Assembly: GCF_003073045.1 (NCBI RefSeq)
Contig: NC_037596.1
Span: 14,883,012 to 14,947,011 of the forward strand
Direction: 5' to 3'
From: Pomacea canaliculata
Lineage: Eukaryota; Mollusca; Gastropoda; Architaenioglossa; Ampullariidae
DNA length: 64,000 nucleotides
The position numbers and the translations under genes are program-made. The first letter of the stretch is position 1. Each line of letters starts with the position of its first letter. Below the pieces are notes generated by a model. It was given only the letters and a program-made list of their open reading frames with translations, made no database searches and was not told where the DNA came from. Shown in pieces: positions 12,430 to 23,933 of the stretch.

Positions 12430-12935
12430 CTTCCCCTAACATGAACAGGTCTTTTCGGACAGCGACTGCTCTTAAGTACGTAAGTCTCCAGTTTTATTTA
12501 GATGCTTTGCCCATTGTCTTGACTACTGGACCGAGTTGACGACTGAGCTCAGAGTCCGCTGCCACACAAGTTTTGGGCCTGGCACGCGCCGTCGGAAGGT
12601 TACCTGTCCCTCTTACACCATCAGCACCGTAATTCTTGGCATCATGCTTCCGTCAGTAAGTCAGTCGTCAGTTGACCAGCACCTGTCATTGGGGGATGGA
12701 TTGGATAGATTTGGAAGCTGATAGGACCCTCCACTCTTGTCTATTGTGGGCGATAGTAAGCAGGCCCTGTGCAGGAAGAACAGTCCAGCCTTTGACCTTC
12801 GTAAGAAAGTTCTTCCTCTGACCACTGCGGCGTCGACCACCCTCCAAGGTGCCTTCAGTGATATTCTTCAACAGGGTGTCGTGCCGTGTAACATGGACAA
12901 AGAACATCTTATTTCACCTGAGTGTTAGAAGAAGA
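12430..12935 (-). mobile_element. LINE 3' end fragment
   Basis: The minus-strand frame 12907-12686 reads VTRHDTLLKNITEGTLEGGR and then LLTIAHNRQEWRVLSAS, the last segment of the same LINE type as the copy at 2720-4640. Below 12686 the minus strand continues into what is probably the element's 3' region. The element is truncated at its 5' side, as LINEs usually are, and broken. It lies in the A-B intergenic space. Confidence 0.75.
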
Positions 12936-14202
12936 AATTCCTGGTGTCCTACTTGTGTGACAATCTTGTCTGTAGGTTTACTATTTAGAATATGGTTGTT
13001 TTGAAGTATGTTGACATCATACTCCAGCTGGAAGTTGTACAGGTGTTTGCAAAGATCACATTTACATAAACTGTGTAATGAAATCGCGTTTGTTCAACCA
13101 GTTGCTGGAATTTAAGCAATCTCACCTTCAGACTCAGTACGCGTTTTATAATTGTTTCTGAAATGCAGAAGAAACGTAGATTGTCTCTCCATTAGTAATT
13201 TTCTAGCTAATCAAACTTAACATCACATTATTCTCTATGCTGTCTAGTCTAAGCCGCATATTAACGAGTGCAGATGAAGGGTTGTTTACGATTTTCATAA
13301 GAGTAAACACTCATCTGGCTTTGATTTTAAGTAAAAAAAAGTCTTCCTACAAGCATCAAGAGTGGATTTAATCCCCATCTTCTGTACTTCAAACCTTTCA
13401 TCAAAAGCTATTCTAACGCCGGGATCCATTTCCTGTTCTGTAAGATGTAAGCAGTCTTCTGAACTCACTTGAACTGGCTGAATTTGAATGTCAAGCTTTG
13501 TTTTGTTTAATATTACTACCAAGAAATACACGCAATGTTTTTCAGAATAAAAAAGAGCATAAACGTGCACACAATTTTTGTTAACTCTTTGATTAAACTC
13601 AAGAAGTAGAATACAAATCAAAGCAAAGAAAACTTTATTGGTGGTGAAAGGAAGTCCAAGAGAGAAATTCTTCTTTTGCTTACAAGCCCAATCACATATA
13701 CAAACAAAATAATCATTTAACAGTCCTAGACCTCAAAGACACGTCTTATCATGGTGAGTTTGTGTTCACCTCCCCTTTGTGTGTGTGTAGGTATGTGTGT
13801 TAGAGTGAAAGAAAGAGAGAATTAATTGGATTCTTTATTGACTCACCATAGCTCAAGAGAGGAGAGAGAAAAAAAGATTCAGTAAGAGAAAGCTATATAT
13901 CTGTATGCTAATCGATCCCCATTTTTTAAATATGCAAATTAAATGTTTGTATTCAATCACGGAGTATTTAAAAAAAGTTGTATCATATTCATATATCGCT
14001 TTTCAGGTCTGGGTAGTGCGGATAACTGAAGGTTTTTTTTTTATGTTTTCCGTGCTGTACAAACTGAAAGTAGTGTGAACTTTAAGCCGTCTGTATGAAA
14101 CTGAGAAGTTTCCCTATGGGTAGGCGTGACATTCAAAATTTTCATATTAAATGTCGTACTCTTCAGATTGAGATTAAGTTGGAGAGAGATGAAGGATGTG
14201 TC
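12936..14202. other. A-B intergenic stretch with one unidentified minus-strand frame
   Basis: No gene is recognised. A 108-codon minus-strand frame at 13295-13621 includes SSEDCLHLTEQEMDPGV and FEVQKMGIKSTLDACRKT, which looks protein-like and could be a transposon relic next to the LINE fragment; I cannot name it. GT-rich and AG-rich simple sequence lies at 13780-13880. Confidence 0.3.
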
Positions 14203-17200
14203 ATGGCTATACTCGGCAAACTGCTGCGTTTTTTATTTCTACTTTTCTTCCCATCAAGTGTGATTTTAAATTGTGAGTCAATTTGAAATATGATAAAACA
14301 AGTTGAACGAGTTAAAACATATTAAATATTTATTTGAGGAAACAGATATTTTATTTTGTTTCATTAAACTTTATTTAGTCTTTTATAGAATCTACATATA
14401 CGTTACTAAATACCACAATTATTTTTAGTTGCAAATATCTAGACGATATTCACATTCAAGTATACATAATGCACATTCAAACTGTGAGCATTTTGAAAAT
14501 ATTACTAAGCTAGTGCGCATGTAGGGTCGATGTCGAACTATTTTTATTCAATATAATCACAAATGTAATGTAATTTTTATTGCAGGTACTATAACAGAAA
14601 CAACTAAAACTCAATTGGAACACATCAAAAGCAAAGAAAATGTAAACATCAATCTCACTCTCCAGCTCACATCGGAGTACAAAAGAACATCATTTGTAAT
14701 CGAAGTAAGGTTATGTGAGGCTGGAAAATTCCAAAGTGTTTGCAGGTGCCGATGGGTTAACAAGAATAATGGTATTTGTAAAAACCAAACAAGTGTTTCA
14801 GTCTGTAAAGCCGACAACTCAGAAGTGAATCAGTCGCTGCAACTTAAACGGACATACAGCGATGTCGTATGGGAGCTTCTAGAAGAAAAGTTCACTCCAG
14901 TTGTACTGAAGCACACCAAACTGCAAGTTATCTGTAAGCGTACTTTCATTGATGCTGATGAAAAAAAGTTAATAACATTATTTTTTTTTGTTAGCGAGCT
15001 ACATTGTTGTACCATTTCAGAGTAAAACTTATGAAAACGTGTCTCTCTATGCTTTCTAAGTCCTCTAATCCAAGGTTTCGGATTAATTCTTTTATCTTTC
15101 ATCAATACATATGAATTGGTTTTACTTCTATGTTGTTCTAGTGTGATTCTTTGTATGAATTATGTATATACTGTTCACTATTATTTCATGTTAGTACAAT
15201 AATCAATAGTATTATGTTTGATAGTTTTAACAGATTAAGTGAGATCATCTAATTATAGCATAAAGGCAAACAAGAAATGGAAATAAATATTCACAATCTT
15301 TACTGCTAAGTAGTAAATTTTTTTACAAAGCTAACAGTAAAAATATATTTACCCTCGCTCTATTTTAGCAGTAATTAAAATTTATCAATCTCATATTATC
15401 AACTTTTCTTACTATTCTCCCACTTAAAGTACTAATGCTGGCCTAATAGTTTTAAGCCAAATGTTTGTCGCTCGAGAAACTAGTACGTTTAAAGAAAATG
15501 CGTATGTAAGGCTCTCATATATATGTATATAAAAGAAAGAACTACAGCAAGATAAAAATGATTCAGGATCTTTCCTTCATTAAACCTCTTTTTGACAAAA
15601 TCATCATCAACATATTAAGATAATAATGTTTAGCTGATATTGTGATGTGTTTGCGAATGAAAGTGATAACATTTCGATTAGAATTTCTTTTTAGATGCGG
15701 TAGATAAACGCATCGTATATACACTTTGTTCTAATGCAGACCCACCACAAATCACAGACATGACTGTGAATGGACTTCGTGTAAATGGAACGTATACAAT
15801 TAACCATGACCAGAGTGTTAAAATTGCCTGTTTCTACGTTAACGGAAACCCTCCAGTTATCATCCGTATGACGAACGCCAGTGGACACACAATGAGTTCT
15901 ACACAAGAAGGTTCACTTACCACAAGTTTTAGAAAAGTTCAATGCAACGAGGCCTGGCCGACCATCAGGTGTGAGGCGCCTGGTTCTGAGCTGAACAGAT
16001 CAGTGGTCATCCTTGTGAGATGTGAGTTGTTTTCTGTTTAGCATGTTTAGCTAGGCAGTAAGATTAGTAAGAGAGGAATCAAAATATAAAGCCCTATATA
16101 GTCACAACACTTTCATTATGTCGGCGATACTGTTTCTGTACAACAATATCTAAAAGAGATTTAGTCCACCTGGCGTAGTCGCAGTCATATAGCACCTGTA
16201 AGAAATTGTAAGTGTTATCATCGAGCACGGTTCAGGTTTATGTTAAATTGACTAAAGTTTAGAAATGTGTGTGTACTTTCGTTATTTGTCTATTCACCAC
16301 TGATGTAACTAAAACTCTAATTTGTGCCTTTGTGCTATCCATGATGGACTATTGTAATTCTCCTTTAACTGGAATTCCCAAGTATCTTTATGACAGACAT
16401 CAAAGGATCCAGAATAACGCTGCTCGTCTCGTCTGTAGACCATCTAGATGTGAACATATATCAACTATCAGATCATCTAGATAATATTTTACACCGTCTA
16501 GACTACGAACTTTCCAATCTGACGACTACGAATGTGACTACGCGCGGTGGCTTAATCTCTCTATATTATATTTAAAAACTACTGCTTCCCAAACTCCTTT
16601 TCATTATAGTAATGATCATTGACATGTTTTCAGGTGCACCACAACTGTCTTGTTTGTCGACCCAAGGCATAGACTTAGCCAAAGTTTTAAAAGACGGCTT
16701 GACACTATGTCTGAAACACTACACAGACAGTATCAAAAACTGTTCGTTGACCAAGATTGACCCACCACGTACAACTAAAGAAGTCACGTGTCACTTAAAG
16801 GGAAATGCACCGGACTTTAACTTGACCATCCCATCCACTGCAGAATCTTGGTTTAGCGAAGGGAATTGGACCCTTACTGTTAGAAGTGAGCAGGGAGAAG
16901 GGAACCTTACCTTCAAATTAGTCAATGATACAGGTTAGTGCATGCCAGCTTCATGTTAATTTTTACAACTTTATGCCTGTTACTAAAAATACCCATTGAA
17001 TATTAGAGGATTACATAGATGGAAAGGTTTAGGTTTGAACAAAATTAAATCCTGTTTCCAGATTTTATTCTACAAGTTCACTCAATGTGGATACTATCAT
17101 CCACTTATTAATGATAAAAATATCAAGGTACCATTCATTTAGGTTAAATTATACTTACACTAAACATGACAAATCTTTGACTTTGTACAAAATCTTAAAA

Positions 17201-19580
17201 TCGTATAACAGAAATTAAAAACAAACATCCAATAAATTAAAGAAAAATAGATAACGTATATGAATTTTTTTTATAAATATTGTAGATTAATGAAAAATAA
17301 TATATGAAATAAAAACCTTCTACGGGATGCATAATTTATAAGTTGAATATATAAAAAGAAGTAAACAAGCAGAAAACTGTTTAGCATGCAAGTAAATCAT
17401 TGGGTCCAAAACATGCAAAATGTATGCAGATGATGACCAGTATATTTTCTTCATTAAAAAAAAATTATAGTGACTACACAGCAATTAAGAGGTCAAACTG
17501 GATAATGACTTTTTGTTTGACTTTATGCGGCTTTATCTTCGAGTGTTTTCCACTGACAACAGCCACAACAACAAATTCTCAAAATAAAGAATAAAGGAAA
17601 ACTGTGGTGACAGTGACATTACTATAATTGGAAGTGACCCTATTTATTACTTTATGGTTTCAGTAATGTCTATTGTGCAGTTGATGGATCACAGAAATCT
17701 ATTTTTGAACAAGGTATTGAGTTTTTGATAGGGATGGAATATTCATAATAAATTTCTATGCAGTTCTAAAAATCAATAGATTGCAGATTTAACATTATCT
17801 GGATTAAACCTTGACTCCTGTCTGAGACATTCAATCCTGTTACACGAATGGGTGCAAAGGTAAGAATGAACTGTACAGGACTTACAGCACATTGCAACGA
17901 TCTTTGAGTGCCCACCACAATACACTTGGCCAAGTAATCACCAGCATATGATTACTTATTAACTTCTTTTATCTAATGACTTTATGGCTTTTGCATCATT
18001 GAAAGTAGGAGCAACCAAACACAGTGGTGAGGAAGAATCATTCAGGTAAGTGAACGCCTAAAGAGTTAGTTATTTTTATTATTCTCATAGCTTACTACTG
18101 TATAGGAAGTCACACCAAGGGAAATAGTCAACTGTATGTTTTAATAATATGAAAAACAGATTACATGGAATAATATGAAAAATAGATTATGCCTGCATGT
18201 GCTTGGATTGGAGAATTATATTTCTGATAGATCTTGAATGTCTCTTGTCTTGGTTATTATCAAACAAACAAGTCTCACATACTTTTCCACCAGCGCCGAC
18301 TTAATAACCACTGTGTTTGTTTTTCGTTGTGAATTAATCCTAGAAAAATCTAGTATGCATTTATGGCTTGCATCATAACCAGCTATTAAAACTTTTAACA
18401 TGCATTGGCCTTTGAAGAAGTTCTTTGGTTGTGAATGTTTCTAATTTATGAAAGAAAACAAAGGAAACAGTTAAGACTAATAACTTTGCTAAACTTTTAA
18501 AGAAGAACAAACTTGTTTTACAGAAACAAGTGTGATCAAATCAGAAGACAGACCAAGAAATCCTCTTATAATACCCATGTGCCTTCTGAGCATCACAATC
18601 ATCATTGCCACTATCTGCATCTTTTTCATCATAAAAAGTGCTAAACAGCGTGGAAATGGTATTGTCTTGAATATAATTTTAAATTTAAGATATGAAGTAT
18701 CAACATATAAAACATTTTTGTTTCACTGTGCAGAAGTTTTTTTTTACTCTTAAAATTTTTTTCTTATATACACATTCATACATACATGTATGTATATGTA
18801 TATGTGAGCAAATTTTTCATGTAACATTTTAAATGCTGTTTAGGTAACAGAAGGAATGGTCATCCTGCTGCTGTTGGTTGTTCTAAAGAATATGAGGTTA
18901 CAATGTTTTCTGTTTGAATTACATCTTAGGTCATCTCTTACTAAATAATTATAAGAACAACACTAAAGATATAGTCCCACATCATAACAAAGGCCAGAAT
19001 ATGTTAAAGTTACACACTTGAGTGCAAGGTAACTATTTCAAAGGCTTAACCTGTATATGCTAACTTCATAAAATGTCATATTGTACATAGACTAGACTTT
19101 AATCCATTAATTAAAAATGACATCACTTCTTAAGATGAAGTTGATGGTACACTGACGTCATTTTTACTTTTTAACTTTAAAATTTTTTTCACTATATGCT
19201 TTCTGTGCAGCTAATGAACAAGGTGGTTGTGTGTATGTAAAGCACTATGAGTCTAGCTGATGCTGTTTAAATTGTATTATTATTATTATTTTTAAAAATC
19301 TATAGCAGGTATAACAAAAATTAAATAATAAGAAATATAGTGGTTCAATGGAGAGGAAGTAATAATGGATGAAGTAGTGAGCTACTTAATACTCCCTTAT
19401 GACCATTTCTTTTTCTTGCAGCGCCACACATCGTCAAATCGTTGTAATGCGGATGGGTTGATATACGGAGAACTAACTTTTGCTGACAGAACAACATCGG
19501 ATGTTATCATCGGCTCCTTACCGAATACACAATATGCACAGATCAGCTTCACAGCTGGTATCCAGCCATTGCATGATTAA
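14203..19580 (+). CDS. Gene B, family 2: three-domain receptor with tandem ITIM and ITSM
   Basis: Seven exons: 14203-14272, 14586-14933, 15740-16021, 16634-16933, 18524-18658, 18844-18896 and 19422-19580 (TAA); 448 residues. A signal peptide (FLFLLFFPSSVILN) is followed by domain 1 (24-139, Cys-rich, with YSDVVWELLEEKFTPVVLKH), domain 2 (Ig-like, NGNPPVIIRM and PTIRCEAPGSELNRS) and domain 3 (LTLCLKHYTDSI, GNAPDFNLTI). A membrane helix spans about 345-366 (IIPMCLLSITIIIATICIFF). The tail has LIYGEL, an ITIM by the rule [ILVS]xYxx[ILV], and 23 residues later TQYAQI, matching the ITSM rule TxYxx[IV]. The extracellular introns are phase 1. An in-frame ATG at 14095 exists, but the signal peptide starts at 14203 and the exon then matches paralogue lengths. 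A LINE fragment lies in intron 3. Inferred role: inhibitory or switch receptor recruiting SH2-domain phosphatases. Confidence 0.88.
16269..16480 (+). mobile_element. CR1/L2-like LINE reverse-transcriptase fragment
   Basis: The frame reads TDVTKTLICAFVLSMMDYCN and continues IQNNAARLVCRPSR, matching the region just after the catalytic palm of CR1/L2-type reverse transcriptases. It is a short sense-strand fragment in intron 3 of gene B and is broken soon afterwards. Confidence 0.75.
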
Positions 19581-19582
19581 AT

Positions 19583-22500
19583 GTAGATACTATATCAGAA
19601 GGACGTTTGGTAACTGATGTTATGTTATGGTATATTTAATGGACAATAAGGTCTCTGAATGTATTTGATTATCAAAAACTATATGCATATCAAACTAAGA
19701 AAGTCACATTTTCATCAGTGTCTGTAGGAGTGTATAAACATGCAACAAAAACTTGTTTTATTAAACGTTTGTGGAAAATCTAATTGTTAGGTGAATGTCA
19801 GGAGAACTTCTTGATAAATAAAATAAAGAAATTCCCAACTGCTGTGAGATTTTCATGTTTTCCTCAGAAAATTTTAAGACTAATGAGATAATTAGATATC
19901 TTTTTATCAAATATTATGCTTACAGATATTGTTGTGGGTTTGAGTACTTATATACATCAACTAATACAATTTTACTTAAAAAAAATGATAGATTTTAAAA
20001 CCCTGTACATAATAAATTACTCTACAAAGGCAGTGCAAAGCTGATATTATCATCTCTGTCATAAATTTTAATCTCTATGCACCATGTTTTGTTCTTAGTG
20101 CACTCTTAAAATGCAGTTTGTGGCAGAGGTTACAAATAAAGTTTAATTTGCTGTCGGGATGCAGTTTTCAAACACTTAATAAATAACAGTGCACTGTTAA
20201 AGCTGTAAAGCCAAAATGATAAATTTATAAGTACTCTTGAGGTTATAGATACTTGGCATGAGTTGAATAAGTTCATGTTCTTCCAGCACATTACAAAGTA
20301 TTCTGCTTGCAACTTTACTTAGCTGAAGCATAACTTAACTTGCTGCTATTATACAGTTAATATGCTTGCAAATGTGTGTTATTTTTGCTTTAAGGGTAGA
20401 TTGTAGCACTATTATCTTGTTTGTTCTTCCCTTTATTGTTTTTTTTTCTCTACAGTTCCTTATTGTGAATGAAATAAAGCTGACTTTTTAAATTTATTCA
20501 TTTTAAAGCCTACCTTTGAAGTGAATTTTTGCATGTGCTCGTCAAAGTGGCTGAATCCAACCCACCTTTGATTACACATAAAACTCTTGTGTAAGCACAC
20601 ACACACACACAAACCAACTCATGTTCATAGATATATATATATATGTGTGTATATTTATATTATATATAGACACCGTAAAAGCTTAACATTTAATTTTTTC
20701 CAAAACTTTATAAAGAGGAACAGACTACATACCGTGCCCTTAATATTTCTAAAGGATTACTTTACAGATTGTAGTTTCGACTACAGCTTTGTCAAAGGAA
20801 CTATTCTATGAAAGTGTTCCCCATCTTTTTTCTATATCTTTAAAACTGTGTTTCATGTTGACTTCCTTTGACAGCTATATATTTGACCCCAAATAAAATG
20901 AGATTGTTTAAAGTAAATCCCTCTTTAAACACTAAGACTGTTCCTTGCTTTAAATCTTTTACTTTCATTAACAAGTCTCAAAATCATATAATTATATTAT
21001 TACCAATATACATATATACACATACATGTATCTGACAAAAGGTTTAGGGTACGTGTTCATTTTCATATGTACTTTTATGAACGAAGACAAAGTGATTTTA
21101 TAGTTTAGAATAGATTGATATAGTACGTGTTCCAAGATTTACACATATTTACCTACAATAAAGACAATTCTCGGTGACACACTGTTTTAAGGAGCAATTT
21201 AGAAAAAAAGTGAGTGATGTGAGTTTTGAGAAATACAGTGGGTTTTTTTTCTTGCACTCAATTTAACTGAATAATGATAAAACGTCTGAACTAAATTACC
21301 TGTAACACGCACTGTAGTGCTAAGCGTATGTATTTAAACATGAACATAAAAGGGAAAAATGTATTGATATCTTTAGGAATATTTCTACTATGAATTACTT
21401 CCCTTGTTAATAAGCTTAATAAAAAAAAAAAAAAAGTCAACAAATCAGGGATTTTGTTATGCTTAAAATTAGGCGCCAGTGAGTCGTTTAATCAAAACTG
21501 TTCCTTTCCTCTCAATTTGACATAGATTTGTACTCTAACAACCAAAAATGACAATATAGTAAGTAATAGTATTGTTTTTTTTAAATCTGTCTTGTGACCT
21601 ATTTTCATAAGAAGGTTTGTGCGCCATACGATGGGGTCAGGTCATTTCGCCCCACAGCTAAAGCCCAGAAGACGAATCGATCACCGATGAAGCAAGTAGC
21701 TATTAACGTCAAACATTACCAAAAAGAGCCACAAGTTGTTCGAACAATATAGATACGCAAACTCAGCTTCCTATTTGTAATAAGAACCATGTAAATTTTT
21801 TTACTAAGCAAAATTGACCGCTTGGCAATTCGCATGCAGGAAACGCATATTTATATTACAATGGCAAATAAACGTGATTCTTCTATTTAAACAATCTTTA
21901 ACATTAATTCACACCAACGGGTAATTTCGCTGTTAACACACACACTGACTCCCTAGAGGGGTATTAGCGCTAGTTACTATTCGCTCTCAAGTAGGGATAG
22001 CTCCATAAAACACATTGCTCTGTGTGTACACACAAGCGAATACCTAAGGGGGGCAACTACTGAAACCCTGAGGTATTGTTCCTCTATGGATTACTTCCCA
22101 TTAACAAAAATCAAATAATCAAGTATTTCGTTATGTTTGAAAGTACGCAAAGGTTTAGTTGCTCGAGCGCCATGTCAAAGTCTGTTGCCGGTTATAATTG
22201 AGTATACTCAATTCCACACGGATTTGTACTCAACCGAAAATGCGAAATATACAGTAAGAAATATTTAAATTCTAATAAAAATATATGTTTTTGGCGCTTT
22301 GTGGTGGTATATATTGTTCAAAATAATTTTGTGTTAACTTTTGACCTACTGCCCGATTTGTGAATTCTCTGTCCCATACAGCTACAATGTTTCATTTGAT
22401 TTTACTAACAGAAAAGAAAACCTATAATTTTTTTAAATGCACACAGTATACATTTTTTAAAATTCTCTTTAAAACAGAGTATCACATATGGTTGTTTTTA

Positions 22501-23933
22501 TTGTAGGTTAATAGAGATTTTTTTTCTCAAAAACACCAATCATTTGCGGGGATTCTCCGCCACGTCAGGAATAACTAATAATCGCGGGCTTTCGCATCGA
22601 CTGCCTTTTATGTGAGTAGGTGCGTCTGTTGTACACGTGCCCGTGTCTGTGACAGCTGAATCTTGGATCCTTTTTGTGGCTTAGTTTACTTTGAACGGCA
22701 TGTATATCATTTCTGTAAAAAAAGCGCCCTGAATACATTATTGAAAAGATACCATATTTCATTATTATTAGTGGGTGTACTAAACTTACTGTTATTATCA
22801 AGAAGCAAGTACAGGCTATCTGCCAGTGTTCTACTATTTCCCCTACAAATAATTACAACTTCCCTCCAAGTCACACAATTGATTTCTCATCATAAATGAG
22901 TTTCTAAGGGCGTGGTGACTGTGCTATTGTATTAGAAATGGACGAAGTCTTTTTTTATTTTTGTTTTTGAGGAACCAACGTAGAAGTTTTCTGAAAAACG
23001 CTTTGTATACGGCGTGTTGTCCTAAGACTATACATAGTTCTAGCTGGAGACTCACTAATTTGATAAAAGCATGTAATGCACTTCCTGTCACGTTATGTTC
23101 ATTGCTTTTGACATGAAGTCTTCGTGAAAGTAATTTTGCTTAAATTCGTTTGTTGTTGCCATTGTTTTAAATATATATTGTAAAAGATTACAAAACTTTT
23201 TTAGCGTTCTTGAAATATTCTTCTGCTTCATATTTTCATAAATTAGTTTTCTTCATGATATCGATATATTTCATTGTTTCATTTATACATTTTATCGATG
23301 TTGTGCTACGTTATATTTATTTTTTTAGTCAATAATATACAAACTTGTCTTTTTGAAAAAAATAGTGTCTATCACAAGGCTCGTCAATTCTACTCAATTT
23401 TATAAGAAAAAGCAGGTCAGTTCTACTCAATCCTGGAAAAATCTAGTCCTGTCTAGAAATGATTCACCAACCTACACAATTCTAGTCATCGTAGTCCTTG
23501 CAAATTCTCGAAAAATCTAGTCAAGTCTTCGATCGAAACACACACTGTTTCTTCTGATTTCTAAGCTGAAGTAATCAATGTACAGCATAAAACTTAACAT
23601 ATTCAGATGCTATGCACAAAGTTATTTGCAAGTATTGATGCTTTGAAAACGGTACGTATCATAATTCCTTTGTGTTTACTTATAAGCTGGATGTGCTTGG
23701 TTAAAAGCCTCCAAAGAATGTCCATAGTCAAGTGCATTGAAATGAAATTCGCATTTGTGAGGTCACACACTAAAAGTAGTATGCTACCTAATAAGAATGT
23801 ATAGCACCTGTCATTAACGCAATAATTAATAAAAAGTTCCTTACTTTAACACTCTGATTATGTAAAAAAAAGGGTTTGCAGCAGTGACCCTCGGACAACT
23901 ATTCTCTATATCACGACTGACGATTCAATCGAG
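19583..23933. other. B-C intergenic region without a recognised gene
   Basis: Probable polyadenylation signals for gene B (overlapping AATAAA at 19817-19827) lie 240 bases after its stop. The rest is AT-rich with short dinucleotide runs (20598-20660, 21005-21030). Two diverged stretches around 21390-21560 and 22080-22260 share wording (ATTACTTCCC, then ATTTTGTTATG/ATTTCGTTATG, then GATTTGTACTC) and may be two copies of an unnamed repeat. Nothing coding is convincing. Confidence 0.5.

Noticed and set aside
14095-14202. Upstream in-frame ATG extending gene B
   Set aside because: It would put 36 charged residues before the signal peptide, and the exon would then not match the paralogues; the start at 14203 is preferred.
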